Part shown: positions 1 to 12,200 of the stretch, piece by piece
Numbering within the stretch: position 1 is the stretch's first letter
Layout: the number at the start of each line of letters is the position of its first letter
Source: Megaleporinus macrocephalus
Taxonomy: Eukaryota; Chordata; Actinopteri; Characiformes; Anostomidae
DNA: 64,000 nucleotides
NCBI GenBank assembly: GCA_021613375.1
Contig: CM038702.1
Location: forward strand, 26,697,349 to 26,761,348
Reading direction: 5' to 3'
Notes under the pieces: generated by a model
Told to the model about the DNA's origin: nothing
The model's input: only the letters and a program-made list of their open reading frames with translations
The model's database searches: none
Made by a program: the position numbers and the translations under genes

Positions 1-433
1 CTCCGCTCCTTACAACAGCCCAGCCTGTCACCGCAGAGCGGCGTCCACTCCTTGCTCATTTGCATTTTTAATTAGCACCTTTTCAGTCTGAGACGTTTAT
101 AATTGGCTGTGAGGATTTTCCCATGCGCTCCGAGAGTCTACCCTCATCACAGCCAGACAGATAAAACTGGCAGGCTGTTATTTTCACAAAGACAAACTGC
201 GAGAAAAGCCTCTGTTGAAGTGATGGTGAAAAATCTAAGGTGCACCGATTTTTACCCCCTTATTTCAAATGTAGTTGATAAGTTGAGACACGTAATGTAG
301 CTAATGCATAATAGACACTTGTTAACACCAGTTAGCCTTGTGTTACCTGCAAGCCTAAGTGTCTCATTTTAGACTTGCTCAGGTGTGTTTTGTATAATGT
401 ATCTGTAAAAAAGGACAAAAGTACAGGCTTACG
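1..433. other. Unassigned left edge, presumed PAWR intron
   Basis: No exon, RNA gene or clear repeat is supported here. The short open frame at 103-300 has no recognisable domain and no convincing splice context. The next PAWR exon is at 6910, so this is probably intron, with the upstream PAWR exons off the window. Positions ~265-310 weakly resemble the dispersed repeat described at 14865. Confidence 0.4.
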
Positions 434-572
434 TGGGCAGACGTGGGCTGGAGGTTGGGGAACCAGCCTTGTGACCAGAAGGTTGCCGGTTCAATCCCAT
501 GAATCAACAGGACATTTACTGAAGTGCCCTTGAAGTGCCTTGGACTGCTCTCCGGGTGCTGTGTCTGTTCAC

Positions 573-623
<51 letters not shown>

Positions 624-718
624 GATCTTTCATACGTATATGTGTGGATCTTAAATACGGAGACGTTAAATTTCCCTCTGGGATCAATAAAGTGTCCTAT
701 CTATCTATCCATCCATCT
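434..718 (+). mobile_element. tRNA-derived SINE-like element with LINE-type 3' tail
   Basis: A B-box-like motif GGTTCAATCCC lies at 488-498, matching the RNA polymerase III consensus GGTTCRANNCC. A (GT)n run (574-614) follows, and the 3' end reads GGGATCAATAAAG followed by CTAT/CATC tetranucleotides at ~680-718. This order (tRNA-like head, body, shared tail, short tandem tail) is typical of fish SINEs. The A box is not clear. Family membership is inferred from pattern and recall. No target-site duplication was resolved. Confidence 0.6.
574..614. repeat. (GT)n microsatellite
   Basis: About 20 uninterrupted GT units inside the SINE-like element. The reverse complement yields poly-His-Thr frames that are not genes. 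Confidence 0.95.
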
Positions 719-719
719 C

Positions 720-1215
720 TGCATGTTTTGTCACTCCAGAGAACACGTCTCCACTGCTCTAGAGTCCAGTGGCAGCGTGCTTTACACCACTGTATCCGAC
801 GTCATGAAAACCCATTCCATGAAGCTCTCTACGCTCTGTTCTTGAGCTGATCTGAAGACCACATGAAGTTTGGAGGTCTGTAGCACTTGGGTCTGCAGAA
901 AGGTGGTGACCTCTGCACACTATGCTCCTCAGCATCCACTGACCCGCTCATTTTATTTATTTTATGAGTTGCTGTCGTTCCCAATCGCTTCCACCTTTTT
1001 ATAATAACCACTGACAGTTGACTGGAATATTTAGTAGTGAGGAAACTTTATCATGGTACCATGCTGGAATTCACTGAGCTTCTGAGAGCGACCCATGTTT
1101 GTAGACACACCTAGGTGCTTGGTTCTATACACCTGTGGCCATTGAAGTGATTGAAACACCTGAATTGAATAATTTGAATGGCTGAGTGAAACCCTTCGGC
1201 AGTATAGTGTAATTC
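720..1215. mobile_element. Non-autonomous interspersed element (recalled fish repeat)
   Basis: The block from 'cactccagagaacacgtctc' (from ~732) to 'ggcagtatagtgtaa' (ending ~1213) resembles a non-coding DNA-transposon-like repeat that I recall from many teleost genomes. It carries no open frame with a transposase domain. It directly follows the SINE tail. The class is uncertain because terminal repeats could not be paired by eye. Confidence 0.4.
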
Positions 1216-3700
1216 AAGCAGCTGCTATGGTTTTTGACTACACTAGTGTTTTTTTGTTTGTTCATAATTAGAAATATTAGTATAATCATAAAGTCTCAGA
1301 AACCGTATAAGCAAATCTATAAGCAATTGTTCAACAACTCATCACAATTAAGGCGTTTGTGATGGTAGGCCTTTAGTTCGCAGCATGCTAACAGTCATTT
1401 AGGGGAAAAACTAAGCACTGTTATTTCAGGGAATTAGCAAATGATTTTGTAATTGCTATCAGATTTGCTCATCAGTTTGATTATATTCTGATGGCTTTAT
1501 CATATGTGTGCAAACAGGGGGAAACGTGGGGACCAGGCTTTGGCTGCCTGCCTCGGATTCTAACTCTACGATGTTTATCGGATTAGCCGGGAAAAGATAG
1601 GAAATTCAGAGCACATCCGCAAAGCTGTGGAATACCAAAGCAGCTCTATTGTTGGACCTGCATTAGGCTTTCGCCTTCAGAGATTTTCTAATTTTAATGG
1701 GCTGTCAGAATCACAAAGGCTGGCAGATCACAAACACCTATGAATTTCTTTCTTCTTTTTATGAAATGCGCATGTGATTTATACGAGAGGAGAATCGGCA
1801 TGAATAATACATCGGAACACACACACTCACACAAACGTGCACACACACACACACCTGATGGGCTGATTCTTAAAATTAAAAAGCCTGAACCCTGCTCTGA
1901 GCTGACTTTGTGGCTTCTGCTGTTCGAACAGTGCAGATTTACAGCCTCTTCTTTCGAATGTAGTAAAAGTTAGCTTCTTTATTTTGCCCTGGAGCTACAA
2001 GGCTACTGTAACTAACACGTTCTGGAATCTTATTAGCCCACTAATGGAGCTAGCTGCCTCTAAATCCTTACACGTGGTGTATTGTTAAGGAATCTGAAAT
2101 AGCACTATGTTCTGAAATAGCTCTGTGTTGACTCATGTGTACATCACCATGAAAACAAGGGCAATTTCCCTACATCTAGTATATTTAATAATGTTCTGAG
2201 GAGGTATGTTCAGTAAGTAAAATTAAAAGATCTATTTATTTACATGCTACTTCCAAATAGATTCCTTTATCTGACACACTCCAATTGGACATTTCAGTGA
2301 GCAAATATGAATCTTTGGTAAAGCTGTTTGTTAAGCTAACAGCCGTTAGCAACAAAAATGGTTAACATTATGTTTGAATTAAGTTTGCTCAGCTAGCTAA
2401 TTAGCTCTATGAACTTAGCTGAAGCAACGAGTGTTCCTACACTGTAAACACAATTCCTACACCTAAAAAAATACTTCATGTATTGAGAAGCTAGTTGAAA
2501 GTTTATTCAGCTTAATAACGTAGTTTGAATGAACGATTCTTTCAAGATATTTTAATAGTTAAATACTAGTTCAGCTGCTTCTGACTACACGATGTATTTT
2601 TTTAGGTCGTACTAACAAAGCACAGCGTAGGAATGCAGTTCACTGGCTTGCAGCTGTCCCAGGCATGACCTTAAATGGGCCCATTATGTTAACCATAACC
2701 TTGGGATCCTTTTCACTGGTTCCCTTAATATCTTCCTGAACATTGTCTGCATAATTGCTCAGTGATATATGTAATTGAGCTCTGAGGGTCCCAGGAATTA
2801 GCACCATGCTAATTGAAGCTACAAAAAAGCATTTGGACATTTGTGCCATACTTAAAAATAGTAAGTGATCTCAAATAGTGTCCAGAATGTCCCTGTTGTG
2901 TCTTCTGAATGACTGGTTTAAAATTAAAGTTCAAAGCAGTCAGTACTTTTCTTGTCTTGCTTTCACATTCATAAGGAACCACAGAGAAGATCTCTTTGAA
3001 GTACTTCATCATTTTACTGACTAGCATAAGGGCACACTGCTAAGGTTAGCATCCTCAAACCAGTATTGGTGTGTATATTATGCTATGACAATTTTTCTAA
3101 GAAGTGGTTTTTAAAAAATACAATATATTGTCTTGTTTACAGTATCGCAATTTATATCACTATATTGAATCATAACCTCTGCATCATGATACTATATATA
3201 TCAGCAGTTCTTGCCAGTGCACAGCCCAACCACATATTGAAGGTCATTGTTGTTTGTTCCACCAATCCTGACTACTTGGTCATGTTCTTCAGTCTTGCTT
3301 CTCTCATTACATGTTTTGTATGCTGATTGGACCTGGAAACAAACTATCAAATCACATGGTGTTGATTTTAAACAGACTATTCCTTGACTGTAGTTTTTAA
3401 GCATTCTTTAAAAAAAAGTCTGATGTGCGTCAGATAGTTATTCCTTGTCTTTGTACATGTCTCAAGGTGTTAATGACAACCAGACACGAAATTCCACAGT
3501 GATGTGACACATTTATGCAGAAAAGCGTATCATACTGGGTAAAGACCCAGTAGAATACAGTTTTTAGATAATATAAAGAGGTACACACTATATAAAACTC
3601 AGTTTTTCAAGTGTGTTTGTTCCACTTTTTCCCCCAGTACTTGGACTGCAAGGACATTTTGAATTCTGAATTTTTTTCCTGCTTTATTGTGTAACTTTAA
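1216..3700. other. Unassigned intronic DNA
   Basis: AT-rich sequence without supported exons. A partial copy of the dispersed repeat typified at 14865-14985 occurs at ~1950-2020 (AATGTAGT..., ...GGAGCTACAAGGCTA...). Frames at 2640-3027 and 3066-3404 have no domain similarity and look random. Confidence 0.35.
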
Positions 3701-4240
3701 TGTGTATTTTAAAGGTCCCATATCCTAAAATCTATTTTTATTTTGCAAAAGCAGTTCTAATTCATTTTTACTGAAGCATGGTCTCCCTTTATTAGACTTA
3801 AACAGTCTGATTTTCTCACTGAGCCTTTGAGACTGCTATAAATGAACTCTGTTCTGATTGGCAGTCTTGTATTATGTCTCGTTTAGCACATCTTCTAACT
3901 TCATTGTGAGTGGACGAGGCAAAACTATAGTGTGCTGGCGGATATATGTAAATGAGTTGGTTTTCATGACATCACAAAAACAGTCAAGTGCAATATGGGA
4001 TCTTAATGTGGATTTTATTTTCCACATATATGTCGTCGCTGTCCAATGAAAAACATGTCGATTTTGAGTTCTCTACATCATTTGAACACGTCAGTGGTTG
4101 TTTACATTGTTTGAACATTTCATGATGAATGGACCAATAGAGGTGCTCCAAAACAGCTTGGAAAAAAATCTGGTTCCATTGACTTACATTGAAAGTGAAA
4201 TATGTTTTTGTTCTCTCCAGTAAAGTTGCAATACTTGGAG
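3700..4240 (+). repeat. Dispersed repeat, copy 1 (second copy at 47835-48190)
   Basis: Several stretches are shared with 47835-48190 in the same orientation and order, for example 'catgatgaatggaccaatag', then 'gtgctccaaaa', 'attgacttacattgaaagt' and 'tctctccagtaaagttgcaa'. This direct pairing shows an old interspersed repeat of at least ~300 bp. No coding potential was seen. Its class is unknown. Confidence 0.7.
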
Positions 4241-5149
4241 ATACTTGTTTTTCATTTGACAGTGACGATATGTAGAGTGTATAAACTGAATTGTCTGCAG
4301 TATTTACAGACTTTATCAAACAGTTATTGTTATTTCAGCTAGTAACATGTATGATAACCAGTGATTTGCAGAATACCCCATTTTACACTGTCTGACATTT
4401 TCAACCTGTTATACCTGCCACATCACAGTTTCTCCAGTACTCACCTCTTGCTGTTTCATATGGTGAGATGGTGTGATGGTGTGGTTTTCTAGCTGAACTG
4501 TTTCTTTTTAGCATGGCTTTTTTGCATTAGCTTATCTCGTGGCTAGGAAAGAAAAGAGTACTTTATCTAAAGCTGCTGCGTCAGACTGAGGCGAGCATGT
4601 ATTGTGCGGGCTGTCAGTGGAACCAAAGTGTGAAAAATCAAGCGATCCACCTGTACGCACAGTTTCCGTGAAAGCTCACTTCAGCAGCATTAACCCTACA
4701 CCCTTGTCTTGCTCACACTCACACACACACAATACACACGGGCGATCAGTGCGGACGCTGTGAATGAGCAATTTTACAGTGTTCTAGTCCCTTCAGACCT
4801 GTCACTCTCACAGAGCGGCTGAGATTTTCCAGTTTTGGGTGGAAATGTAGTCGTTTGGTAACACTATTGACTGTGGACCGCTTGTGTCAGGGGATTGTAC
4901 GCTCTCTTTTAAAAGCCCATAATGCTGTTTTTCTTAAAGTCATTTATAAACATTGTGCTGGTCTATGTACCAAACACAGTCATCACTTATGTTTAGATGA
5001 ACATTAGTCACTAACATTTACACATACATAATAATTTACCTAGGCTTGTTATGGTGAGTTATTTTTTTAAGATGTAGAAATTCTGTGGAACTCTGTCTCC
5101 AGTCTTTTGACATATTGATTATATTTTTTTAAAGCTACTGTGAGCTCGT

Positions 5150-5152
<3 letters not shown>
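4241..5152. other. Unassigned intronic DNA
   Basis: No exon, RNA gene or repeat could be identified by eye. Confidence 0.3.

Positions 5153-5214
<62 letters not shown>
5153..5214. repeat. (GT)n microsatellite with short TTCG/TCGT tail
   Basis: About 31 GT units, followed at 5215-5227 by three GTTC-type tetranucleotides. It explains the Cys-Val repeat frame there. Confidence 0.95.
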
Positions 5215-5215
<1 letters not shown>

Positions 5216-5624
5216 CGTTCGTTCGTTCTTAATGGGTGTAAGCTCTTTTTGTAAGGCGGCTGCTGACAGAATCATGACAAACATGCACTCTGCACTGCAC
5301 TCAGTGGTCTTTAGTGAAGCCTCTGTGTCTGTCAGTGTGTGTGAAGGTTACAGAGTGTGGTGTAATGGCCGTTTGTGCTGAAGGGTGTATAAATCACATG
5401 GATGAAGAGTGTTTTGATGAATTTGTGTTGAAGATTGCTGTGCTCTGTTTGACCCTGAATGTTTCTGCAGTGTTTCATCTCAGAGTTCAGAGAATGATAG
5501 TAAAAATCTGTTGCTCTGTGTTCCAAGTCTCGAAATATATATTATACTGACAACATACAGTTCTGTGCAGAAGCACCTCAGCCTCTGTTTAAAAATTATT
5601 TAAACTCTCTGGTCAAGAAATGTG

Positions 5625-6090
5625 TTTTCAAGACTCAACTCGCACCTCAGAGACTTGAGACTTAAATCTGACTTGGACCCCAGAGAATTGAGACTCAACA
5701 TAGACTTGAACCACAGAGACTTGTGAACTAACTCTTGACTCTGACCTTTGAGACTTGAGACTTTACTCTCACTAAGATCCCAGAGGCTTGAGACTCAACT
5801 CGGACTTGGAGCCCAGAGGTTTGACGTTTTAGGCTCAAACCTTGGAGAGCCAAGACTCATTCCAGAGGGATGAGATATGACTCACATCCAAAACATGTGA
5901 CTCAACTCAGACTCTCACTCTAGACTCTCAAAGCTCAATTCAAATTCACACCCCAGAGATTTAAAGCTGACTCAGACCCCAGAGACTGGACTTGGGCACA
6001 TACCCTAGAGAAGCAATACTTTACTCGATCTTGAACCCCAGCAGCCACTCAGACTCAAACCCAAAGGACTCAAGACTCTCACTCACACCC
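5625..6090. repeat. Degenerate minisatellite, 'CAGAGACTTGAGACT...' units
   Basis: Loosely repeated units of roughly 35-45 bp containing 'cccagagacttgagact' and 'aactcagacttgga' variants recur from ~5629 to ~6085. Unit length and sequence have drifted strongly, so this is an old, diverged tandem array. No protein is implied. Confidence 0.7.
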
Positions 6091-6909
6091 ATGGGTGTAG
6101 GTTTGCATGTGGACAGAAGGGACGTGTCTCTACTAATATTTTGAAAGGAGAAAATCTCTACCAGTATTTGAACACACTAATTTGCATTATCCTTATGGAT
6201 GAGTGAATCGTTCCAATGTGCCTCCCAGAGGCTCTGTCTCCAAGATGACGTTTAGGCTTGGTAGTGTTTGATTGATTGAAGGCAAGGGGCTATCTGAAAG
6301 GTCATGTCGCTAAAATATCATACCTGCTTCCAGACCAGGAAGGAGGCAAGAGCTGATGAGTGTGCTATAAATAAGTTATCAGGGCCGTTAATCTAAGTAC
6401 CTCAAGGACTGGCAAAAATACACTCTTTCAGATGACTTGCTCAACTTCCTCGCCTACGCTGCCAACACATTTAGTACTTTGTAAATATCACGCTACCAGG
6501 AGGCTAGAGAAGTAGAGCAGACTGATGAGGAAACAGCTGAAATCGTAATTATGAACTATAGTTGGAAATATAAGGAGGTATCAGCGTTAAAGTTAGTTCT
6601 AGGATGTTTGTTAGATGTGGAGAGTAGGTGGTGGGTTTTTAACACCTAATTTGATCTCCTGTGTCTCAAAACTCACTTCAAACTGACATGAAGCAACTTA
6701 TGAATATCTCTAGCATATGCATATGCATGACTCCCATCTGTTATCTGTCGTCTTTAAATTCTGTCTCAGCAGTTTCTTGGCAGGCTTTTTATTTACTCCT
6801 ATTGGGAAATTTTTTAATGTGCTGTAGGTGCGCTTTTGGAATTTCTTTGTTAATTATAACAAAGATAAATAAAGCATTAAAATTATTTTCCTTTTTTTTT
6901 TACCTCCAG
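6091..6909. other. Intron preceding the first visible PAWR exon
   Basis: No repeat was recognised. A strong polypyrimidine tract and CCTCCAG acceptor (6888-6909) close the intron. The exon encoding the preceding Par-4 residues was not found between 1 and 6909. Confidence 0.4.
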
Positions 6910-6944
6910 GACACTCCAAGATCTGGCACAAGCCGCCATAAGGG
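6910..6944 (+). CDS. pawr: PAWR (Par-4) internal micro-exon
   Basis: A 35-nt exon encoding DTPRSGTSRHK plus two bases of a Gly codon. It aligns with the segment EPPRTVSGRYKS that precedes the C-terminal coiled coil of mammalian Par-4. The acceptor is a T-rich tract ending CCTCCAG and the donor is GGG|GTAAGT, a near-perfect consensus. It ends in phase 2, and the next exon supplies one base, restoring frame exactly. Par-4 is a pro-apoptotic transcriptional co-regulator that binds WT1 and atypical PKC. This stretch is the linker between the central death-inducing segment and the zipper. On its own the exon is too short to be certain; phase and position carry the call. Upstream coding exons are not visible. 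Confidence 0.7.
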
Positions 6945-7829
6945 GTAAGTTGTTACTTAGGGGTACTTTGCCTGTACCATATACTACCTTTATTAGAAAT
7001 TCCTCTTTTATGCCTTCACACACTGGCCACTTTATTGCAAACACCTTCTTTCTACTTCTGCCTGCAATTCATTAGAAATGCTTACCGTGTGCTCACTGAG
7101 CTTTTTTTTATATTAAGAAGCACTTCCACTGTAAGTGGAAAAACAGCCTGTTGCTAATCAGGTGCTGTACAGTTGATCAAGTTTTCTTGTCATATTACAG
7201 TTGCAGGATTGAAAACATTTTTTTGCTGTGCTAGTTATGGATTATTTATTATGTATTTATATTATGTATATTATTTATACATCATCATATTAAAGTTCAT
7301 GAATAGCAGCAAATACCCTTTTCTAAACCTGGGAGTCTTATTCAGAGGTTTTCTTTGACAAAAAGAATTTAGTCAGAACGAACTGCTGTTCAACTCAGTT
7401 TAAAGCTTCTGAACTTCTAAGCTGAGCAGTTCACTAATTTGTGGGAATGGTAGTGATACACACAAAATTCTTTTTTTTTTTTTAGATATAGGGCTCGGCA
7501 GATGTTACACACTGAATAAAATACGCTTAGATAGCAAGCTATACAAAGTATGATAACAGGAATTATTTATATAGTTCCTTTTAATACAAACAATTATAGG
7601 AAGCCCGAACCACCCATGTAAAAAATATCTTGTGCATGGCTCGGAACGGAAAAAACCTGGTTTAGTTAGCCTTGGATTGTTTGTTGCCAAGCTTCTTAAC
7701 ATGGTAAGGTTTACTTAGTGAAGTAATGTTGGACAAAGAATGGTAGATGGAATGGTGACAGTCTGCAGATAATAGTGATTTAACTATACTAATAGCTTAA
7801 CTAAAGTATCTGTCATATTACTCTTATAT

Positions 7830-7832
<3 letters not shown>
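6945..7832. other. PAWR intron, left part
   Basis: Mostly unassigned. A single unit of the 'CACTGGCCACTTTATT...AACACC' repeat (see 31332) lies at 7020-7050. No exon is supported. Confidence 0.45.

Positions 7833-7906
<74 letters not shown>
7833..7906. repeat. (TA)n microsatellite
   Basis: About 37 TA units abutting the 12-bp minisatellite array. In the antisense frame it reads as a Tyr-Ile repeat tail. Confidence 0.97.
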
Positions 7907-7911
<5 letters not shown>

Positions 7912-10661
7912 CTCATACTGCTACTCATACCGCTACTCACACCGCTGCTTATATCTCTACACATACCACTGCTCATACCGCTGCTCATATCACTGCTCAT
8001 ACCGCTACTCATACTGCTACTCATATCGCTGCTCATACCTCTACTCATACCACTGCTTATACCACTACTCATACCGCTGCTCATACCACTACTCATACCA
8101 CTGCCTATACCGCTACTCATACCGCTGCTCATATCACTACTCATACCACTGCCTATACCGCTACTCATACCGCTGCTCATATCACTACTCATACTGCTAC
8201 TCATATCACCGCTCATACTGCTACTCATATCGCTGCTCATTCTGCTACTCATATCACTACTCATACTGCTACTCATATCACCGCTCATACTGCTACTCAT
8301 ATCGCTGCTCATACTGCTACTCATATCACCGCTCATACTGCTACTCATATCGCTGCTCATTCTGCTACTCATATCACCACTCATACTGCTACTCATATCA
8401 CCGCTCATACTGCTACTCATATCGCTGCTCATACTGCTACTCATATCGCCGCTCATACTGCTACTCATATCGCTGCTCATACTGCTACTCATATCACTGC
8501 TCATTCTGCTACTCATATCACTACTCATACCGCTACTCATATCACCGCTCATACCGCTACTCATATCACCGCTCATACCGCTACTCATATCACCGCTCAT
8601 ACCGCTACTCATATCACTGCTCATACCACTACTCATATCACTGCTCATACCGCTACTCATATCACTGCTCATACCGCTACTCATATCACTGCTCATACCA
8701 CTACTCATATCACTGCTCATACCGCTACTCATATCACTGCTCATACCACTACTCATATCACTGCTCATACCACGGCTCATATCACTGCTCATACCACTAC
8801 TCATATCACTGCTTATACTGCTACTCATATCGCTGCTCATACCACGGCTCATACCACTGCTCATACCACTGCTCATACCACTGCTCATACCACTGCTCAT
8901 ACTGCTACTCATACCACTGCTCATATCACTGCTCATACTGCTACTCATATCACTGCTCATACTGCTACTCATATCGCTGCTCATACTGCTACTCATATCA
9001 CTGCTCATACCGCTACTCATATCACTGCTTATACCGCTACTCTTATCACTGCTTATACCGCTACTCTTATCACTGCTCATACTGCTACTCATATCGCTGC
9101 TCATACTGCTACTCATATCGCTGCTCATACTGCTACTCATATCGCTGCTCATACTGCTACTCATATCACTGCTCATTCTGCTACTCATATCACTACTCAT
9201 ACTGCTACTCATATCACCGCTCATACTGCTACTCATATCACTGCTCATACCGCTACTCATATCACTGCTCATACCGCTACTCATATCACTGCTCATACCA
9301 CGGCTCATATCACTGCTCATACTGCTACTCATATCACTGCTCATACTGCTACTCATATCACTGCTCATACCGCTACTCATATCGCTGCTTATACCGCTAC
9401 TCTTATCACTGCTTATACCGCTACTCTTATCACTGCTCATACTGGTACTCATATCACTGCTCATACCGCTACTCATATCACTGCTCATACCACTACTCAT
9501 ATCACTGCTCATACCACGGCTCATATCACTGCTCATACTGCTACTCATATCACTGCTTATACTGCTACTCATATCGCTGCTCATACTGCTACTCATACCA
9601 CTGCTCATATCACTGCTCATACTGCTACTCATATCACTGCTCATACTGCTACTCATATCGCTGCTCATACTGCTACTCATATCACTGCTCATACCGCTAC
9701 TCATATCACTGCTTATACCGCTACTCTTATCACTGCTTATACCGCTACTCTTATCACTGCTCATACCGCTACTCATATCACTGCTCATACTGCTACTCAT
9801 ATCACTGCTCATACCGCTACTCTTATCACTGCTCATACTGGTACTCATATCACTGCTCATACTGCTACTCATATCACTGCTCATACCGCTACTCATATCA
9901 CTGCTCATACCACTACTCATATCACTGCTCATACCACGGCTCATATCACTGCTCATACTGCTACTCATATCACTGCTCATACTGCTACTCATATCACTGC
10001 TTATACTGCTACTCATATCGCTGCTCATACCACGGCTCATATAACTGCTCATACCACTGCTCATACCACTGCTCATACCACTGCTCATACTGCTACTCAT
10101 ACCACTGCTCATATCACTGCTCATACTGCTACTCATATCACTGCTCATACTGCTACTCATATCGCTGCTCATACTGCTACTCATATCACTGCTCATACCG
10201 CTACTCATATCACTGCTTATACCGCTACTCTTATCACTGCTTATACCGCTACTCTTATCACTGCTCATACTGCTACTCATATCACTGCTCATACTGGTAC
10301 TCATATCACTGCTCATACCGCTACTCTTATCACTGCTCATACTGGTACTCATATCACTGCTCATACTGGTACTCATATCACTGCTCATACTGCTACTCAT
10401 ATCACTGCTCATACTGCTACTCATATCACTGCTCATACCACTGCTCATACCGCTGCTCATACCACTGTTCATACCGCTGCTCATACCACTACTCATATCA
10501 CTGCTCATACCACTGCTCATATCACTGTTCATACCGCTGCTCATACCACTGTTCATACCGCTGCTCATACCACTGCTCATACTGCTACTCATATCACTGC
10601 TTATACTGCTACTCATATCACTGCTTATACTGCTACTCATATCGCTGCTCATACTGCTATG
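7907..10661. repeat. 2.75-kb minisatellite of 12-bp units (24-bp dimers)
   Basis: About 229 copies of a 12-bp unit, alternating as CTGCTCATACCA / CTACTCATATCA variants. The unit length is a multiple of three, so frames stay open: all three + frames and one - frame lack stops. This gives a 942-codon antisense frame (7824-10652) built of Ser-Ser-X-Met tetrapeptides that runs on into the TA repeat. No signal peptide, globular domain or splice context supports a protein. Higher-order repeats are present: ~270 bp from 8811 recurs from 9999, a shift of 1188 bp or 99 units, with few differences. It lies in the PAWR intron between the exons at 6910 and 18447. Confidence 0.95.
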
Positions 10662-12200
10662 TGTAATAAGGCAGGTTATGATTGGTGGAGGTTGTAGATT
10701 ATGATCTTCAGTGGGATACTGTGAGATGTAGTTTATAGATTCAACAAAGCCGCCTTTTCTTTAGCAAGGCTTTAGTAATTGCCTGACTGTCCATTGGTCA
10801 TTTTAACACTGTGAAAGGCAGAAGACATGTGTCTCAAGTCCTGTTCATGGCCTCCTAACAAACGTTCATGCTAGTTATCGCAAAGATGGAAAGACATATA
10901 TAACAACATTGGAAGACCTCGAATTTGACATGTGGCCTTGTTGATTCACTCATGTCTTAACACATGTTTGTGTTCAGAATTCAAAATGCAATTATAATTT
11001 TGAACCATATTTTTTCATTTTGGTGGAATGATCTGTAAATGATGAAGCTAAGATTAGACGGTAAGCCTGTTTTATTTTTTCAGTTGTGCAGGGTGTAAGG
11101 CTTTCTCTGACATGCAGTACCAGATAAATTCACTTTATTGTCACCTAGAGCAGAAGATTGAGCATACACATCACTAAACGGCAAATAAATAAAACAATAT
11201 CGGACAATAAAGTGGCTTGTCAAATCGCTGTATAGTTCAGACACATAGATGACTCAGTGCTCCATCACTACTATCTAAAGCAATTCCTTTTCTATATGAG
11301 CACGGATGTCTGTGATTTGTTTCCCGGACAGTTATTTGATTTGTGTGGCACAGGTTATACCCACATCTTTACAGAAATGTCAGACAACAGGAAGCGTGCA
11401 AGATTGTGGATCATGTTAGCTGAAGATTCAGCTTTGCCCAACCACTGCTGCACGTAAAATAACAATCGATCAGTTGGTGACACCTAGGACACTATGGAAA
11501 TCTGGAATATGGAATCTCCAGAGCCTAAAGAGTGCATGTCAGACAGTAATAATAGCAATAAATAGTAATAAATTACATTTTTACTTACAGCAATAATCTA
11601 AAGTGTGCTTCTTTAGTTCTAGACTGGAGATAATGTAGCATCACACATTCAACTCAAATGGCAAACGTAATCTTTAAAGTAGACTTTATGGGCTTTATGG
11701 TACTGCTATGTATTACAAAAGCAATTTTATAGACAATAATATGTAATTTATGTTCATGATCAGTAGGTCTCACTGGTTTCAGGTGGGACCAGTTGATTCA
11801 TATCATTAGAAAATGTAACTTTTTTTAATGCTTCTACCGGTGCCTTCTGGTGTGGAAACCAGTTGAAAAACCCAGTTTGAACTGCAAATGATTTTTGCCT
11901 GATTTGGTGCCTACTGGTGTGCTCTTAACTGGCTTTACCTGGTATTTGCTAATTGATGTTAGATATATTATATGTATAAAGGGTGTTTACATCCAGATCG
12001 GGTGAACAATGTAGGAGCTGCAACCATTTTCATACATAGCCCCCCAGTTTTAGAGGCTTATATATAATTGTACAGTTGCCTGCTCCGTTGCTTCATGACC
12101 AGGCGTATTTAATGCCCTTGTTTTTCAGATCATGAAATGTAGGTCTAGATTTGATGTAGCAAAGTTAGCATTAGCATTTATTATGTCCAGTGTGGCATTT
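10662..12200. other. PAWR intron, mostly unassigned
   Basis: No exon is supported. Positions 11125-11230 ('cactttattgtcacctagag' onward) resemble the antisense 3' tail of a LINE-like repeat. A piece resembling the dispersed repeat typified at 14865 is at ~11605-11645. Confidence 0.35.

Noticed and set aside
1..6909. Upstream PAWR exons (nuclear localisation and death-inducing segment)
   Set aside because: I looked for readings resembling the conserved Par-4 segment before the linker and found none; they are presumably left of the window.
7824..10652. Possible Ser/Met-rich repeat protein on the - strand
   Set aside because: The frame exists only because the minisatellite unit is 12 bp. Four of six frames are open over the same DNA, it ends in a TA microsatellite, and no domain or exon structure supports it.
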